Assembly: GCA_964502145.1 (NCBI GenBank)
Contig: CAZCVI010000001.1
Location: forward strand, 253,334 to 317,333
Reading direction: 5' to 3'
DNA: 64,000 bases
Origin: CAZCVI01 sp964502145
GTDB taxonomy: Bacteria > Acidobacteriota > Aminicenantia > UBA2199
Under the pieces are notes generated by a model. The model worked only from the letters and a program-made list of their open reading frames with translations. It was not told where the DNA came from and searched no databases. Both the position numbers and the translations under genes were made by a program. Shown here piece by piece: positions 25,683 through 33,859 of the stretch. The number at the start of each line of letters is the position of its first letter. Within the stretch, counting starts at the first letter, position 1.

Positions 25683-27023
25683 TTAACATTGGATGTTCTC
25701 TCCTTTTGGTTCTTGGCGGACATTGGGAATGGTACTGGCATCAAACATGCCATTGATAATGATTGCTTTGCTAATGGCACAATAATGAGGGTTATTCTTG
25801 AAGAAATCTCCGGTAGTGCGCAAATGGGTTGCTCGACAAACACCACCGCAGAGATATTTAATCTCGCAGTTTTGGCAATCCTCCAATTGGTCCACTGTGC
25901 AGGCACGAAGTTTTTTGAAGATCGGTGAGGTCTCCACTATATTTTTTAAAGAATTCTGTTTAATATTGCCTGCACAAAACTCCGGTTGGAGGAGGGATTG
26001 GCATGGCAGAACATCCCCATTTGCACCAATGGCTATTTCCCCGGAACACATGCCACAACCATTACTTAATTTTGCAGTGGATTGAATGCCATTCATGCAA
26101 TTTAAGTGATTTCGCATGGCACCATACTTTTTAACCCACTCAACCAACCAAGGTGAATCCTGGTGCAAGACGTCATCGGGAATATATGCTTGGGCACTGA
26201 AGGAAATGCATCCCAATTGTTTAACAAAATAGTCCCAAGATGGTAAAACGTGGTCTATATGCTCTGGAAGTGTGACTCCCAAGCAGGATACTGCCGCGTT
26301 TAATTCGCGTAGGAATTTGATTCCCTGTAATGTACTTTGATGTGAGCCATTGCCCCGCATTTTATGATTCTCAGCCTCAATGGCACTATCAATGCTCACG
26401 GAAATACGGTCGAAATAACGAATCATTAAAGCCGCTTTTTCCTTGGTGATCAAGGTGCCATTGGTAATTATGCTGGTATGAAAACCCATTTCCTTGGATA
26501 TACTGGCGATCTCAAATTGATCATCGCGCAATAATGGTTCACCCCCACTGTAGACCAGATTTTTTACCCCCAAGTCTTTGGCCTCTGTAAATAATCGGTG
26601 ATACTCTGCTATAGTTAATTCAGTATATGAGTCATTATCCGTATAGTGCAGTCGTTCTTCGGAATTATAGCAATAGACGCAAATTTTATTACAGCGATAT
26701 GTAAGATGAATATACAGCTCTGTGGGAAAAGCGCTTTTCTGAGGAAAGGTAATGGACCGGGGATGGTATTCATCACGGTGCAAGTATTTGGCTTTGTCTA
26801 CCATATAGGTGATGAATTGCTCGACGGTAGCATCATCGGCCTGGTATTTTTGTTTGATCTGTGCCAAAGCCTCGGCATAATCCGCATGGAATTCGAATTC
26901 CGTCAGTACCTTTTTCCCATCTTCATTCACTTTGACCCAAACCACATTGGATGGGTCAAAATACACGTACCAGTTATTTTTTTCGTAGATGACCCGCTCA
27001 GGGGGTGAAATAATTTTATTCAT
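25683..27023 (-). CDS. Radical-SAM/SPASM peptide-modifying enzyme with PqqD-like N-terminal domain
   Basis: 446 residues. Residues about 15-80 form a PqqD-like (RiPP recognition) domain around SNVVWVKVNEDGKKVL. The radical-SAM core has the [4Fe-4S] motif C111-x3-C115-x2-C118 (CNKICVYC), SGGEPLL and SIDSA elements. The SPASM region (from about 325) has CSGEIAIGANGDVLPC and CQNCEIKYLCGGVC for auxiliary clusters. Such enzymes install C-C or thioether links in ribosomal peptides. The inactivated paralogue lies downstream, and an 18-codon ORF and a secreted propeller gene upstream. The substrate is not established. Confidence 0.87.
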   Translation of the reverse strand: MNKIISPPERVIYEKNNWYVYFDPSNVVWVKVNEDGKKVLTEFEFHADYAEALAQIKQKYQADDATVEQFITYMVDKAKYLHRDEYHPRSITFPQKSAFPTELYIHLTYRCNKICVYCYNSEERLHYTDNDSYTELTIAEYHRLFTEAKDLGVKNLVYSGGEPLLRDDQFEIASISKEMGFHTSIITNGTLITKEKAALMIRYFDRISVSIDSAIEAENHKMRGNGSHQSTLQGIKFLRELNAAVSCLGVTLPEHIDHVLPSWDYFVKQLGCISFSAQAYIPDDVLHQDSPWLVEWVKKYGAMRNHLNCMNGIQSTAKLSNGCGMCSGEIAIGANGDVLPCQSLLQPEFCAGNIKQNSLKNIVETSPIFKKLRACTVDQLEDCQNCEIKYLCGGVCRATHLRTTGDFFKNNPHYCAISKAIIINGMFDASTIPNVRQEPKGENIQC

Positions 27024-27041
27024 TATTGTCCTATTATTTGA

Positions 27042-27098
27042 TTAGACATTAAAAAGATAGAGCGGAGTAAGCCCCTTGCCACCATCACTTTTTCCCAT
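27042..27098 (-). CDS. Candidate 18-residue peptide upstream of radical-SAM gene
   Basis: ATG at 27098 to TAA at 27042 encodes MGKSDGGKGLTPLYLFNV, ending 18 nt before the radical-SAM start. The position fits a RiPP precursor, and GGKG could be a leader/core boundary. However, no Shine-Dalgarno is visible, an imperfect hairpin (around 27086-27110) overlaps the start, and an ORF this short is expected by chance. Reported only as a candidate. Confidence 0.2.
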   Translation of the reverse strand: MGKSDGGKGLTPLYLFNV

Positions 27099-27131
27099 TA
27101 AGGGAAGGTGGGGTTAGTATAGCGCTTACTT

Positions 27132-28226
27132 TTAAAGAGTCAATTTATAACTGCACTTCTCCAGATATATAAGCGCATCATCATCATCGTCTACTTTAAA
27201 ATAGATAAATGTGTCACTCACCAGCAGAGGTAATTTCGACATACTGACTTCTCCAAGGAATTTCCCATTTATCGCAAACACATCCACAAGATAAGGTGAT
27301 TTCTCATCCGTGGTATCCCGTTTGATGCGAAACACAAAAACGTATTTGGATGTGATCATTAATTTCTCATAGTACATCTTTTCTGAAGGAATCAATTTTT
27401 TAAAGGCTTTTTTGACCAAATTGTTCCAGCCTTTTACATTGTTGATTTCTTCTCTGAAATAATCATGCTCTTTGGAGGTAAGCGGACTTCTTTTTACATC
27501 TCGTCCAATTTTATTGATGATCTGTCCTTTTGAGTCAATAATCTTTAGCTGGTAACAGTCGGACTTCCCCACCACTGCATGGGATTTGTATGCATTAAAT
27601 ATTAATTGCGGGGTTAACTCCTTATACGATAAGCTATATTGCGTCCCATCTTCCATGGCGATGTCCCATCCTGAACAGGAAAATAAATCGGATTTGAGTA
27701 TTTTCCCTTCATTGTTCATTATAATCTGGGTTCTCACCTCTTTTTCGCCTTGTTTTTCGGCATAAAAGAGATTACCGCCGATATATCCGATATTGAATAT
27801 AAATCCCAATGTTTTCGCAAAATTGATTTTCTTAACGACTTTTCCTAATTTAGAGAAAATGGTCGCATCGTTCATCATTTCAGTGACCACCAGACCGGTT
27901 TCTCCAGAAAAAAACATCCGTGCTGGTGTTCTGAAGCCATCTGGTCCTTCTCCTCTAGTGCCAAAAGTCAAGAGTTTTTTTCCTTCTGCAGAGAATTTTT
28001 GGACCTGATATTTCTTGCTGTCCAACACGTAGAAATTACCTTCATCATCTTCGCATACAGAATTTATTGAAAAAAATAATTCTTCATTTTTAGCCACCTC
28101 AGCAATTTTTTTCAAGTCCAAGCGAAGTGTTTTGGCATATCCCATTGATGCAATTGGTTCCTGTTGGATGATTATCATTAAAACCGTCACCATTATGGGC
28201 ATTCCATATGATTTTTTCAATGTCAT
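27132..28226 (-). CDS. Secreted 6-bladed beta-propeller (NHL-like) protein
   Basis: 364 residues. An N-terminal signal peptide (GMPIMVTVLMIIIQQEPIA) is followed by propeller-like blades: INSVCEDDEGNFYVLDSKKYQVQKFSAEGKKLLTFG, then FFSGETGLVVTEMMNDATIFSKLGKVVKK, and later VFAINGKFLGEV. The pattern matches the 6-bladed propeller family common in Bacteroidota and related groups, with no enzymatic motif. It starts behind AGGAG and ends 108 nt before the radical-SAM gene on the same strand. Other genomes place such propellers near SPASM enzymes, so a link is possible but unproven. Confidence 0.75.
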   Translation of the reverse strand: MTLKKSYGMPIMVTVLMIIIQQEPIASMGYAKTLRLDLKKIAEVAKNEELFFSINSVCEDDEGNFYVLDSKKYQVQKFSAEGKKLLTFGTRGEGPDGFRTPARMFFSGETGLVVTEMMNDATIFSKLGKVVKKINFAKTLGFIFNIGYIGGNLFYAEKQGEKEVRTQIIMNNEGKILKSDLFSCSGWDIAMEDGTQYSLSYKELTPQLIFNAYKSHAVVGKSDCYQLKIIDSKGQIINKIGRDVKRSPLTSKEHDYFREEINNVKGWNNLVKKAFKKLIPSEKMYYEKLMITSKYVFVFRIKRDTTDEKSPYLVDVFAINGKFLGEVSMSKLPLLVSDTFIYFKVDDDDDALIYLEKCSYKLTL

Positions 28227-28479
28227 TTATTTCTCCTAAATGTCAAGTATTCTTTTGTCTGAGCAGAATAAATGTAAATATCCCAGTTGATTAAACATCG
28301 TCGGTACTGATTCTTATTAAGCTTCCGCATTAGGGGATATCCTAAAATATCAACGCTCTTCAGCCCATTCAACTCATTCTTTTTTCATTCAACTATCTCC
28401 GGTTTATCCCGGCATTTTAAAAAATATCATATCAAGCCACAAAAGTCAAGCCCACAATAATAAAAATGAAAAACGAGTA

Positions 28480-28680
28480 TTTATACCTGCTTGGAAACAA
28501 GGCGACAGTATCTATGTGATGGGTCATCCCTGCGGCTTACCATTAAAATACGCGCCCGGTGCCCAAATCGGACAAATCAACGATACCTATTTCACCGCTG
28601 GTCTGGCAAATGCTGGGTTTCTGTCATCTATTCAAACACAGGAACCAATTCACAAGGAGCCCAATGCACCAAAGTTAGTG
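28480..28680 (+). pseudogene. Relic of a trypsin-like serine protease
   Basis: One frame reads WKQGDSIYVMGHPCGLPLKYA, then GAQIGQINDTYFTAGL, which resembles the VxVIGHPxGLPLKYAxGA block of secreted trypsin-like proteases that precedes the GNSGSP active site. The expected GNSGSPV part appears only in another frame (VSVIYSNTGTNSQG), so a frameshift separates them, and the N-terminal catalytic His/Asp region is missing. It lies in the largely empty 28227-29498 gap. Confidence 0.45.
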
Positions 28681-28705
28681 AATTCCTCCAGTACTGTGGA
28701 TGATT

Positions 28706-28763
28706 GCCTCCGGCGGCCAAGAACCTTTTTGAAAAAAGGTTCCTGGACCTCCAAAAACTTTTG
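28706..28763. repeat. CCTCCGGCGGCC repeat, terminator-like hairpin (copy 1)
   Basis: GCCTCCGGCGGCCAAGAACC, a GAACCTTTTT-GAAAAAAGGTTC hairpin, then CTGGACCTCCAAAAACTTTT. Two further copies are at 35867-35923 and 63940-63995. The GC stem followed by T-rich sequence would terminate transcription. Confidence 0.75.
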
Positions 28764-29000
28764 CATATAAATACATTAAAATCAATATAAATTACTGGGT
28801 AATTCTTAAGGCAGGAGCCTACAGGCAAGCAATCGATAAATGTATCCCAAACATCCCGCGTTCCCAAGACAAAAAACACACGCAAAATGCTTGCTTTACA
28901 CGCTTGCCATTGAGTTTCTTGGAAATATATTCGCTATAGCGAAAGATGTTTCTCTTACATGAAAATGGCTTCAATATAGGGAATTTTTGTCCTGGTCAGT

Positions 29001-29220
29001 GAATTCGCCTCCACTCCGACGAAAACCGCTACACTCGAACGAAGAATTCTCCTCCTCCACGAATTTGTCTCATGCTTGACGAATATGCCTCCACCTTCAC
29101 GAATATACCTCCACCTTCACGAATATACCTCCACCTCCACGAATTAGTCTGCTACGCCACGAAATAGCCACCTCCTTGGCGAAAATACCTCCACTCGGGG
29201 AAATCCCGCTCTTCTTTCAC
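29001..29220. repeat. Eleven-unit 20-bp degenerate tandem array
   Basis: Eleven consecutive units of exactly 20 bp, with starts at 29001, 29021, 29041 and so on to 29201. The core consensus is GAATATACCTCCACCTTCAC. Nearly all units start GAA, and most end CAC, GAC or AAC. The central units (29081-29140) are nearly identical; the outer ones are diverged. No indels break the register. Confidence 0.8.
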
Positions 29221-29307
29221 GAACAAAAAGGGAAAAACTGCCACCATGTCGGCCTGAACTACCTTAAAAAAAAAGCATTAATACTCAAACCTCCAGGTTC
29301 ATCCCTA

Positions 29308-29405
29308 TTAATTCGTGCCAAGTGGCAAAATTCGTGGGCCAGTCTTTTTCATAAGTCCTTTTTAATCTGTATAATCATTTTAATCTGTGTAATCTGTGGT
29401 CAAAA
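29308..29405. repeat. CGAATT and CAGATT repeat-family fragments
   Basis: AATTCGTG pieces ending in GTGGGCC (29310-29340), then AATCTGTATAATCATTTTAATCTGTGTAATCTGTGG units (29367-29400) of 9-bp period. A near-identical tandem of these two families occurs at 58410-58495. Confidence 0.6.
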
Positions 29406-29434
29406 TAATAATTCCCATGACACTGGAAAACGTC

Positions 29435-29463
29435 TTGACTTTTGATTCGTTTTTATTTATAGT
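29435..29463 (+). promoter_or_regulatory. Promoter of pepD
   Basis: TTGACT (29435-29440), 17-bp spacer, TATAGT (29458-29463), 36 bases before the ATG. Confidence 0.65.
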
Positions 29464-29498
29464 AAAGGATCATATTAATCGATTAATAGGAGCGTGAA

Positions 29499-30953
29499 AT
29501 GACGAAATTTAAGCATGAGAAAACAAACGACATTATCAAATGGTTCGGAGAAATAAGCAAAATCCCCAGATGTTCCAAAAACGAGGGCGCTATCTGCGCT
29601 TGGTTGACCAACTGGGCTAAAGAACACCATTTTGTGGTCAAAACTGATAGGGTTCAAAACGTACTGATCAAAGTTCCCGGCACTTCTGGTTACGAGAAAT
29701 CCCCGGTGGTAGTTATCCAAGGTCACATGGACATGGTCTGCGAAAAAACCCCGGATTCGACCCATGATTTCTCGAAAGACGCGATTAAATTTGTGTACGA
29801 AGGCGAATGGCTGACAGCAGACCGCACGACTCTGGGCGCAGATAACGGTATTGCTCTGGCTATGGCTATGACCATGGCTGAATCAAAAGAAATCGCCCAC
29901 CCACCACTGGAATTACTGTTCACGGTAGACGAAGAAACAGGGTTGACTGGCGCTACTGCCTTGGAACCGGGTTTCTTGGAAGGAAAAATTCTGATCAACG
30001 TGGATTCGGAAGACGAGGGCTACTTTACTGTGGGTTGCGCGGGTGGTGTCAACACGAACCTCTCTATTCCGGTGGTACCAGCAGCTCCGCCAGCTAACTA
30101 TTCCTTGCTGAAGATCAATGCGAGCGGCATGAAAGGCGGCCACTCGGGTATTGATATTAATAAAGAAAAAGCCAACGCGCTCAAAGTTCTGGCTATCGCC
30201 CTGATTGCGATTAAAAAGAAAATGGACATCCGCATCGCCCAATTCAGCGGCGGTACGGCTCATAATGCGATCCCAAGAGACGCAGAAGCCCATATTTTCG
30301 TGCCCAAAACTGAAATGGAAACGGTCAAAAATATCCTGGCTGAAACGGAAACAACGCTAAAACAAGAATTCAAAAACGTTGACCCAAACATCGCTCTAAA
30401 TGCAACGGAAAACGCGGGCGCGTTTACTGATGCAACAACAGCGGAAAGCACGGCCCAGATTCTTGATTTTATCACGGTCATTCCTCACGGCGTGGCAGCA
30501 ATGTCCACGGATATCCAAGGCCTGGTGGAAACGTCCAACAACATGGCGCGGGTGATCATTGAAGAAAACAAGGTAAAAGTGCTGACCAGTCAGAGAAGTT
30601 CGGTAGTTTCCCGGCTCCGCTCCCACACGAACCGCATTGAAGCGGTGGCACGATTGGCTGGCGGCGAAGCGTTAAGCAGCGGCGGTTACCCACCATGGCA
30701 ACCGAATATGGAATCGCCACTGTTGGCCAAAAGTCTGGCTATTTACGAGAAATTGTTTAACAAAAAACCCCATGTGGAAGTGATCCACGCTGGCTTAGAA
30801 TGCGGCATTATCGGTGATAAAAACGTGGGCATGGACATGATCTCGATTGGACCTACCCTGAGATTCCCCCACTCCCCGGATGAAAAAATCCATATCGCCA
30901 GCATCGGCCAAGTCTGGGATTTTATTGTTGAATTGTTGAAAAACCTGAAATAA
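29499..30953 (+). CDS. pepD: Aminoacyl-histidine dipeptidase (M20 family)
   Basis: 484 residues, full length for PepD. It hydrolyses Xaa-His and other dipeptides in the cytosol. Metal and catalytic elements: VVIQGHMDMVCEKTPD (His ligand and Asp, near 74-82), LGADNGIALAMAM (bridging Asp), TVDEETGLTGA (general base Glu-Glu), and INVDSEDEG. The lid domain includes KGGHSGIDINKEKANA, and the C-terminus HAGLECGIIG holds the last ligand region. Start codon behind GGAGCG. It is monocistronic: a large inverted repeat follows. Confidence 0.93.
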   Translation: MTKFKHEKTNDIIKWFGEISKIPRCSKNEGAICAWLTNWAKEHHFVVKTDRVQNVLIKVPGTSGYEKSPVVVIQGHMDMVCEKTPDSTHDFSKDAIKFVYEGEWLTADRTTLGADNGIALAMAMTMAESKEIAHPPLELLFTVDEETGLTGATALEPGFLEGKILINVDSEDEGYFTVGCAGGVNTNLSIPVVPAAPPANYSLLKINASGMKGGHSGIDINKEKANALKVLAIALIAIKKKMDIRIAQFSGGTAHNAIPRDAEAHIFVPKTEMETVKNILAETETTLKQEFKNVDPNIALNATENAGAFTDATTAESTAQILDFITVIPHGVAAMSTDIQGLVETSNNMARVIIEENKVKVLTSQRSSVVSRLRSHTNRIEAVARLAGGEALSSGGYPPWQPNMESPLLAKSLAIYEKLFNKKPHVEVIHAGLECGIIGDKNVGMDMISIGPTLRFPHSPDEKIHIASIGQVWDFIVELLKNLK

Positions 30954-30978
30954 TTATTTGATCGATAATTAAAAGTAT

Positions 30979-31057
30979 CTTTTCCGCTTTTGGTTCACGA
31001 TTCATTCCCAGCGCATGCGCGAACAAGGGAAAACAACGGGAACCAAAAGCGGAAAAG
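30979..31057. terminator. 18-bp perfect inverted repeat after pepD
   Basis: CTTTTCCGCTTTTGGTTC (30979-30996) and its exact complement GAACCAAAAGCGGAAAAG (31040-31057) enclose a 43-base loop that itself holds a GCGCATGCGC palindrome. The stem is long, but no T-run follows, so the terminator role is uncertain. Confidence 0.5.
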
Positions 31058-31072
31058 TGCGGGAATAAGTAA

Positions 31073-31206
31073 AATGGGAAGTATGGGAAGTATGGGAAAT
31101 AAACTCTAACTTTTTTGTCTAAGCAGCAATGGCTTATCTTTATAAATCCCATAACTCCCATTACTCGCATACTTCCCATAATTCCCATACTTCCCATAAT
31201 TCCCAG
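31073..31206. repeat. ATGGGA-family inverted 9-bp-period repeat
   Basis: Left arm ATGGGAAGT, ATGGGAAGT, ATGGGAAAT; loop; right arm CCCATAACT, CCCATTACT, then CCCATAATT and CCCATACTT types. It is the same family as 4862-4965 and 55742-55792. Together with the preceding stem it fills the 30954-31259 gap. Confidence 0.7.
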
Positions 31207-31295
31207 TACCCACTATGCCTTAAAATTCTCAACCCTGAATCCAGGGTTTCTTTTCTTGCTTGCAAAATACTACCAATACTGGTAAAATGGATGTT

Positions 31296-32243
31296 ATGAA
31301 TTTAAAAGAGATACAAACGCCTGTAGATGAATTGCTTGAAGAGACCTCCGCGATCCTAACCGGAATGGTAAAAAGCAACATATCCGTGATTGATAATATC
31401 AGTGGTTTGGCCCCTGTTTCCAGGGGGAAAAAGATTCGTTCTACGCTGATGTTCTTATTGGCTGGGATGGTGCAACCGCCATCGCAGCTCAAAGAACTGC
31501 CTAAAATTGCGGCTGCTATTGAAATGTTTCATCTCTCCAGTTTGGTCCATGACGATGTGGTGGATAATTCTAAATACCGTCGCGGCAAAGAAACCCTGCA
31601 CAATAATCTGGGGAACAATATGTCGGTGTTGTGGGGGGATTATCTTTTTATCACGGCTTTTAACGCGCTGAATGGTTTGGATAAGAAAGGCCTGATGAAC
31701 ATTATCTTGGAAGCAGCGCACCAGATGGTGGAAGGCCAAATCATCGAACTGGCCAATACATTCAATTTTAAAATTGCTGAAGGGGTTTACTACGAAATTA
31801 TCAATAAAAAAACCTCGTCCCTGTTTTCGGCGGTGACCCAGATCGTGGCAGACCTCAATGATGAATCAACGCAGAACCGAGAACTGTTCAAACAGTTCGG
31901 CCTGGATTTTGGGACAATCTTCCAGATCAGCGATGATATGCTGGATATTTTCTCGGATACATCGGGCAAAGACAGGTTCAGCGACCTGAAGGAAGGAAAA
32001 ATCACGCTCCCTTTTTTCATGCTGCAAAAAGGCTGCCAAAAAGACATTGAAACACATTACTCGGAAAAAGACCCGGCTAAATTACTGGCTCTCTTCGAGG
32101 AATGCCACACGAAAGAATTGTGCATGGAAGTGATCCACCGCTTTTATCAAAACGCGATGACTTTTATTAACCGTTTCCCGAAATCACTCTACCAACACGC
32201 AATGATTCAATTACTGGATTTTATAAAATACCGTGACTACTGA
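31296..32243 (+). CDS. Polyprenyl (all-trans) diphosphate synthase
   Basis: 315 residues. It condenses isopentenyl diphosphate units to a long-chain prenyl diphosphate for quinones or lipid carriers. The first Asp-rich motif is D86-D87-V-V-D90 in LVHDDVVDNSKYRRG; the second is DDMLD within FQISDDMLDIFSD; GEKxR-like GKKIRSTL near 45 binds IPP. Chain length cannot be fixed. I choose the start at 31296 because TTGCAA (31260-31265), 17 bp, TAAAAT (31283-31288) puts the transcript start at about 31295, so upstream ATG/TTG codons would be untranscribed. The stop overlaps the GTG start of the CYTH gene. Confidence 0.85.
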   Translation: MNLKEIQTPVDELLEETSAILTGMVKSNISVIDNISGLAPVSRGKKIRSTLMFLLAGMVQPPSQLKELPKIAAAIEMFHLSSLVHDDVVDNSKYRRGKETLHNNLGNNMSVLWGDYLFITAFNALNGLDKKGLMNIILEAAHQMVEGQIIELANTFNFKIAEGVYYEIINKKTSSLFSAVTQIVADLNDESTQNRELFKQFGLDFGTIFQISDDMLDIFSDTSGKDRFSDLKEGKITLPFFMLQKGCQKDIETHYSEKDPAKLLALFEECHTKELCMEVIHRFYQNAMTFINRFPKSLYQHAMIQLLDFIKYRDY

Positions 32244-32850
32244 TACAACGCACCCAAAAACCAATCACCACGCGCCAACAAGTAAAGAAAAAAATCTAGA
32301 AATCGAAATAAAACTGCACGTGCAGGAAAAAGATATTCCCAATCTCCGACAAAAGATTTTAGACCTAGGGTTCACGCTCTGGGATAAGGATTCCTTTGAA
32401 AACAATATTGTCTTTGATACGAAAAACCAGGAACTGAAAAATAAACACATGTTGCTACGGCTGCGCCAAAAAAACAGCCTGAACATCATCACGTTAAAAC
32501 GCCCGGTAGAAGCCACGCTGGATTCACTCCAATTCAAAATAAGGGAAGAAATCGAAATGGCAGTTTCAGACTTCGACACTGCCCAAACGATTATCACGGC
32601 GCTGGGCTACGAGATATTCTTCATCTATGAAAAATACCGGGAAGTATTTGCGAAAGACACGGGAAACGGCATTATTAAAATAATGGTGGACCGCACACCT
32701 ATGGGTTACTTTCTGGAAATCGAGGGCACGTGCCAGCACATAAATGAAGTGGCGGGTCAATTGGGGTTTACAACAGCAGATTATATTACGGCCAATTATC
32801 TGACGTTGTTCCGGGAACATCACCCGACTGGTTTTATGTTATTCTCATGA
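32233..32850 (+). CDS. CYTH-domain protein (class IV adenylate cyclase / triphosphatase family)
   Basis: 205 residues. After a short polar N-terminus it shows the CYTH signature ExExK (EIEIKLHVQ, 23-31), LRLRQKN, ITLKRP, REEIEMAV, and late YEKYREVF and YFLEIEGT strands that complete the triphosphate tunnel. Members cleave or cyclise triphosphate substrates (thiamine triphosphate, inorganic triphosphate or ATP to cAMP). A GTG start overlaps the polyprenyl synthase end by 11 nt, and its TGA overlaps the next ATG, so translation is coupled. Substrate unknown. Confidence 0.8.
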   Translation: MTTDTTHPKTNHHAPTSKEKNLEIEIKLHVQEKDIPNLRQKILDLGFTLWDKDSFENNIVFDTKNQELKNKHMLLRLRQKNSLNIITLKRPVEATLDSLQFKIREEIEMAVSDFDTAQTIITALGYEIFFIYEKYREVFAKDTGNGIIKIMVDRTPMGYFLEIEGTCQHINEVAGQLGFTTADYITANYLTLFREHHPTGFMLFS

Positions 32851-33734
32851 ACACGTTTTTTTTTCTCCTGGCTGGTGGCTATGGGAAACGCACGGAACCG
32901 CTCTCTTTTTACAAGCCAAAACCAGCGTTTCCGTTAGATGGCACGCCGTTGTTGCAAATCATGTTGAACCAATTGGCCTGTTTAGGTTTGCACCAGGGGT
33001 TTATTAATCTGCATCATCTACCAGACATCATTCGCCACATCGCGGATTCCCACGAAACAAATGGACCCAAAGAAATTGTCTACCTGCAAGAAGAAATATT
33101 GTCTGGCAGTGGTATCCTCCAAAGTGCATATAATAGAATGGCAGCAGATGACCTGCTGCTGGTTATTAACGGTGATATTTTTCTGGAACTGCCTTTCCAG
33201 AACATGCGCGACAAACTTCTCCAAGACAAGGCGGACGGTTTACTCTTGGTTCGACCCTTTCCTACAGGAAATTCTTCTTACCGACCACTCCAACTGGACA
33301 AAGATCGCTTTTTAACCCGCACGGATAAAGGTGATTTCATGTACACGGGCACAGCACTGTTTACCAAAAAGGTCATTTTGCAGATCAATCAAATCAACTT
33401 TTTCGATACCTTAGAAGCGAGTTCATTTAATATAAAAGTTCTGCCCTACACCGGTATTTGGCTTGATATCGGTGATATCTCCTCTTATCAAGCAGCGAAT
33501 TTTGCCTACCAACACTACCGCCAACAAACAAATCCAGTCACCACTTCCCTGACTAACAGTTTATCTCTTGGCGTTACGATATCGGCAGACTCGCACGTCA
33601 CCCATTCGATCATCTGGGAAAACACAATTATTCAAAACCATTCTCACCTGCACAACTGTATTGTCACGAATAACCTTAACCTGGATGCAACGGATGGCGT
33701 GAACGAAATCATCACCGAGAACAGGTACATTTGA
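32847..33734 (+). CDS. Sugar-phosphate nucleotidyltransferase
   Basis: 295 residues. The N-terminal Rossmann-like domain has LAGGYGKRTEPLSFYKPKPAF (8-28), the nucleotide and Mg site of sugar-1-phosphate nucleotidylyltransferases, INGDIF (near 108) as the metal-binding Asp loop, and TGTALF and GIWLDIGDISSY later. The C-terminal 50 residues look like a short left-handed beta-helix (SADSHVTHSIIWENTIIQNH). It would activate a sugar-1-phosphate with NTP; mannose-1-P guanylyl- and glucose-1-P transferases are the nearest types. Overlaps the CYTH gene by 4 nt. Confidence 0.8.
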   Translation: MNTFFFLLAGGYGKRTEPLSFYKPKPAFPLDGTPLLQIMLNQLACLGLHQGFINLHHLPDIIRHIADSHETNGPKEIVYLQEEILSGSGILQSAYNRMAADDLLLVINGDIFLELPFQNMRDKLLQDKADGLLLVRPFPTGNSSYRPLQLDKDRFLTRTDKGDFMYTGTALFTKKVILQINQINFFDTLEASSFNIKVLPYTGIWLDIGDISSYQAANFAYQHYRQQTNPVTTSLTNSLSLGVTISADSHVTHSIIWENTIIQNHSHLHNCIVTNNLNLDATDGVNEIITENRYI

Positions 33735-33736
33735 TC

Positions 33737-33765
33737 TTGAATAACCTTTCCCATTCGTGTATAAT
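33737..33765 (+). promoter_or_regulatory. Promoter of the WGR-ligase gene
   Basis: TTGAAT (33737-33742), 17-bp spacer, TATAAT (33760-33765), followed by a leader of about 90 bases with AGGAGG before the start. Confidence 0.65.
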
Positions 33766-33859
33766 TTCACAGGACATAACATGGAAAACGTGACTGACTG
33801 TCCCGCTAGTCTCATTTTTTGTAATATTGGGAAATAGTGGCACATTAGGAGGTATATGA

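Noticed and set aside
29001..29220. CRISPR or integron-like array
   Set aside because: The 20-bp units abut directly, are degenerate, and have no spacers, attC-like folds or integrase nearby.
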